Origin: DATARH01 sp035648415
GTDB taxonomy: Bacteria; Pseudomonadota; Alphaproteobacteria; ATCC43930; CGMCC-115725
Length of the DNA: 64,000 bases
Reading direction: 5' to 3'
NCBI GenBank assembly: GCA_035648415.1
Contig: DASRLO010000097.1
Coordinates: forward strand, 1 to 64,000
In this document: piece by piece, positions 61,612 through 64,000 of the stretch
Position numbering within the stretch: the first letter of the stretch is position 1
Layout: every line of letters starts with the position of its first letter
Made by a program: the position numbers and the translations under genes
Notes under the pieces: model-generated
Told to the model about the DNA's origin: nothing
The model's database searches: none
What the model saw: the letters and a program-made list of their open reading frames with translations, nothing else

Positions 61612-62157
61612 ATGCAGACAGTGGCCTTCATGCTGGCGCGACTGAGCGAGCCGTCGAGCTATGCCGGTCTCGGCGCCATCCTGGCGCTTGCCGGTTGGCA
61701 CTTCTCCGATAGCGATCTGGGACAGCTCGCCCAGTTCCTCGCCGCCGGCTGCGGCCTCGCCGCCCTGTTGCTCAAGGAGCGCGGCGTCATCCAGATGATC
61801 GTGCTGACCGTGATGGTCGGCGCCGCGCTCGGCGCCTGCGCACCGCTGATCGGGGCCGGCGCCGCGGCCGGCGCGGTCGGCGGCGGTCTCGCGATCGCCA
61901 ACCAAGTCGCCGGCACGGTCGACACCACGATCCAAACTGCCTGCCGCGAATATGATAAAGGCAAGGCGGCCGCCAATGCGGTGCTCGCCACCGGCCTCGT
62001 GCCGGCGACGGTGGCGAGCGATATCAACACCATCGAGGAATACGGCGATGCCGCCTGCGCCAACCCACCGGCGGGCGACGCGGTGTCGACCGCGATCTGG
62101 CTCGGCGAGTTGGTCGGTCAGATTGGCACCTTGACCAGTGTTAAACCCGCTACCTGA
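61612..62157 (+). CDS. Holin-like segment fused to a lipoprotein-like segment
   Basis: A 181-residue frame. The first ~60 residues (SYAGLGAILALAGWHFSDSD, LAQFLAAGCGLAALLLKERG) look like a small phage holin. The rest begins MIVLTVMVGAALGAC, a lipobox-like signal with cysteine, followed by GAGAAAGAVGGGLAIANQVA. The two are usually separate genes, so either internal initiation at the MIVL methionine or a fusion is likely. Functions inferred from position near the endolysin. Confidence 0.6.
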   Translation: MQTVAFMLARLSEPSSYAGLGAILALAGWHFSDSDLGQLAQFLAAGCGLAALLLKERGVIQMIVLTVMVGAALGACAPLIGAGAAAGAVGGGLAIANQVAGTVDTTIQTACREYDKGKAAANAVLATGLVPATVASDINTIEEYGDAACANPPAGDAVSTAIWLGELVGQIGTLTSVKPAT

Positions 62158-62234
62158 GGCCGCACCCGTGCCATCCCGCTTGATCGCGCTGCCCGCCCTC
62201 GGCATCGTGCGCAAAAGGGGAGAGGCGGGGATCG

Positions 62235-62525
62235 ATGCGGTTCCAGGCGGTAATGGCGCTTGCCGTCGCGGCGCTGGTCGCCGGCTGCGGCGGCTGGCTC
62301 GGTTTGAAGAGCAAGCCGGACGCCGCCGACTCGGACGTGCCAGCCGAGATCACCAGGCCGATCGGGCCGCACCTCGTCGCGCGCTGTCCGGTACCGGTCA
62401 GCTATGACGACGCGACGATGCGAAAAATCCAGCAAGCGCTCGACGGCCTTCCCAAGGACAGCGTCCTGCGCAAGATGATGAACGACTACGAAGCCGAGCG
62501 CGACAATCTGCGGATGTGCCAGTAG
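62235..62525 (+). CDS. Small lipoprotein
   Basis: A 96-residue lipoprotein with the lipobox LAVAALVAGCGGWLG and a charged helical tail (YDDATMRKIQQALDGLP). It lies at the end of the lysis region and may be a spanin outer subunit or a host-type lipoprotein. Confidence 0.6.
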   Translation: MRFQAVMALAVAALVAGCGGWLGLKSKPDAADSDVPAEITRPIGPHLVARCPVPVSYDDATMRKIQQALDGLPKDSVLRKMMNDYEAERDNLRMCQ

Positions 62526-62636
62526 GGTCTCGGCGTCGAAGGCTTCCGACTTGCGTCGCTGCCGCCCGCTTTGAGCGGCTGAAATGATTTGAGGGCGCGG
62601 ATGTTCCGTGCCGCCTAATCCAGCCCGGTTGGTTCC

Positions 62637-63350
62637 ATGATTAAGGCTATACGGAGGCTGCACCCCCGCGGTGCGGCGAGCCGAGGTATTTGCGTCGACG
62701 CCGAGGGCGCGGTGCTCGGGCCAGATTATGTGCTGGTCCGCCGCACGCCGCGCGGGTTTCAGCCCATCGACCGCGACGATGCTTTGCAGGCTCAGAAATG
62801 CCTGCTGGACTCGGATCGCGATGAAGATTGGTTGTTTCGGCAATGCCAGCGCATCGCCGACGCGCTCGATAAGGGCGAGGTCGCCCTTGCGCATTTACGG
62901 CTTGCGTATCCCGGTCGGTGACCTGGACGCCTGGCAGCTCAGGCGAACTTCCCTCGCCAAAGCTGACTTCGATCCCGACGAGCCGCGGCTTCCGAAGGGC
63001 GACCCGCACGGCGGCGAATGGACCGCAGGCGACGATGCCGGAGACGCTGCTCCATCGGGATCGCCTTCTTCCGATCCAGGTGCCGGCACCCCATCGTCCG
63101 CAAATCAGACGAGAAGCGACAACCAGCAGGTGGCCGGAGAGGCCCTGGCGACATTGCATTCGGCCACGGGGCTCGACATGTGGACGATCCGTATGCCGTA
63201 GAAGCTGCGATCAGGGATGCTCTGGTGATCGCTCCTCTCTCGCCAGGCTTCAACTCGGGCGCTGTGAACGTAGGCGGAACGTGGTATCGATACCGTGCGT
63301 ATCTGCGACCTAACGGAGGGGTATATGTCGGGACGTATTTCCCCTGGTGA
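62637..63350 (+). pseudogene. Portal-linker-type toxin protein, twice frameshifted
   Basis: The N-terminus (DYVLVRRTPRGFQPIDRDDA, WLFRQCQRIADALDKGEVAL) continues after a one-base shift near 62890 as IYGLRIPVGDLDAWQLRR, then the linker ADFDPDEPRLPKGDPHGGEW ending in T. A second shift near 63170 leads to AVEAAIRDALVIAPLSPGFN and WYRYRAYLRPNGGVYVGTYF, ending 63350. The two shifts compensate. The linker equals that of the portal toxins, but the N-terminus is not a portal. An immunity-like gene follows after seven bases. Confidence 0.65.
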
Positions 63351-63357
63351 GGTGTCT

Positions 63358-63687
63358 ATGAGGGATTTGACGGAGCGCGAGCAGAAAATATTGGAAGCCA
63401 TGCTGGGGCAGCTCCCTGGGGTAGAACCACAATTGCGCGAGCAGCTCACGACAGCACGAGCGAGTCAAATCGATGACGAGGGCAGCCTGCGCCTTGATGT
63501 CACGTCGCCAGTCGTTGCTGATATCCAGGATAGAGTGCCGGTCACCGCAACGTTCGATGATACCGATAATATTCCTATTTATCTTCTTCTTCACGTTATC
63601 GAAGGAAAGCTAGCGGAATTGGAAATTTACAAAGGCGATGGCTCAAGGATCATCGCCCGCCCAACGCCTGAAAGGCTGTATTTTTGA
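63358..63687 (+). CDS. DUF6984-like putative immunity protein
   Basis: A 109-residue acidic protein starting MRDLTEREQKILEAML, with ASQIDDEGSLRLDV and DTDNIPIYLLLHVIEGKLAE followed by LEIYKGDG. This resembles what I recall as the DUF6984 family. It is AT-rich compared with the core and lies seven bases after the broken toxin, matching toxin-immunity order. Function not shown. Confidence 0.6.
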   Translation: MRDLTEREQKILEAMLGQLPGVEPQLREQLTTARASQIDDEGSLRLDVTSPVVADIQDRVPVTATFDDTDNIPIYLLLHVIEGKLAELEIYKGDGSRIIARPTPERLYF

Positions 63688-63845
63688 GGAAAGCGCATAT
63701 TTGAGCGTGGCAAAAGGGACAGCCTCTTCTGCGCCGGGCGACTATCGGTCAAAGCGGCATGTTCGGCCCGCACCCCCTGCCGCCTTGACTCGCCCGGTGA
63801 CGAGTCTATGACCAAGGCGACGGACGCAAGGGGGATGCGCCGCGC

Positions 63846-64000
63846 ATGAAACGTGCTTTTGTCTTTCCTGGCCAGGGGTCGCAGGCGCCCGGCATGGGGC
63901 GCGATCTCGCCGAGGCTTTCGTCCCGGCGCGGCGTCTCTTCGAGGAAGTCGACGAGGCGCTGTCGCAGCACCTCTCGCGGTTGATGTTCGAGGGGCCCGA
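63846..64000 (+). CDS. fabD: Malonyl-CoA:ACP transacylase (C-terminus beyond window)
   Basis: The first 51 residues of FabD: MKRAFVFPGQGSQAPGMGRD and LSQHLSRLMFEGP. It transfers malonyl from CoA to acyl carrier protein in fatty-acid synthesis. ATG 63846. It is a core chromosomal gene and marks the right flank of the phage-derived region; the 158-base gap before it shows no tRNA or obvious att site. Confidence 0.9.
   Translation, partial: MKRAFVFPGQGSQAPGMGRDLAEAFVPARRLFEEVDEALSQHLSRLMFEGP

Noticed and set aside
33624..63845. Integrase, att site or tRNA target for the element
   Set aside because: No tyrosine or serine recombinase motif, tRNA-like sequence or convincing flanking direct repeat was found at either edge.
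1..64000. CRISPR arrays, rRNA or tRNA genes
   Set aside because: No regularly spaced short repeats and no cloverleaf or rRNA-like sequences were recognised on reading; a tool search would be needed for certainty.

Overview
The window is GC-rich, densely coded alphaproteobacterial DNA. The most likely source is a Rhodospirillales-type bacterium or close relative, inferred from PhaR, PagL, the XRE regulators, the PHB genes and GTA-like phage genes; no rRNA or tRNA gene was seen to place it more precisely. It has two parts.

1-33.6 kb is ordinary chromosome. In order it holds: the start of radC translationally coupled to an enoyl-CoA hydratase; flavin and FAD oxidoreductases; a TPR protein; a PEP-mutase-like enzyme and an AhpD-like protein; a glycoside hydrolase pair (GH63-like glucosidase plus glycogen-debranching type); SDR, VOC and enolase-superfamily enzymes; two alkylbase DNA glycosylases ending in an O-acetylhomoserine sulfhydrylase; two XRE regulators; a sugar-nucleotide epimerase and asparagine synthase; a PagL-like lipid A deacylase; a GGDEF/EAL protein; a polyhydroxybutyrate cluster (phaR, a PhaC-like synthase with an overlapping partner ORF, phaA, phaB); and detoxification-type enzymes (GST, dienelactone hydrolase, crotonase, metallo-beta-lactamase fold). 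Palindromic REP-like repeats lie in several intergenic gaps.

33.7-63.7 kb is a phage-derived element with HK97/GTA-like gene order: LexA-like repressor, two small regulators, terminase small and large subunits, a beta-helix/repeat tail protein, portal, XkdF-type protease, major capsid, connectors, tail tube, tail chaperones, short tape measure, DUF2460, DUF2163, NlpC/P60 peptidase, tail tip, tail fibres, endolysin and holin-like genes. No integrase, transposase or replication gene was found. Several structural genes carry single-base frameshifts or a nonsense codon, and a host-type palindromic repeat sits between the capsid and connector genes. The element therefore looks long-resident and decaying, or partly domesticated. 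fabD begins right after it.

The most striking feature is a portal-linked polymorphic toxin locus. The portal protein ends in a variable, cysteine-containing C-terminal domain after a proline/glycine linker of the form PRxPxGxxxGGxWT, and a small putative immunity gene follows. Between portal and protease lie further partial copies of the portal 3' end (43.2-46.0 kb). Two of them carry different C-terminal domains behind a related linker, each followed within about 25 bases by another small putative immunity gene. A further broken toxin with the same linker plus an immunity-like gene sits at the right edge (62.6-63.7 kb). The homologous portal segments could let the tip domains be exchanged by recombination, as in Rhs/CDI orphan-module arrays, but here on a phage portal protein.
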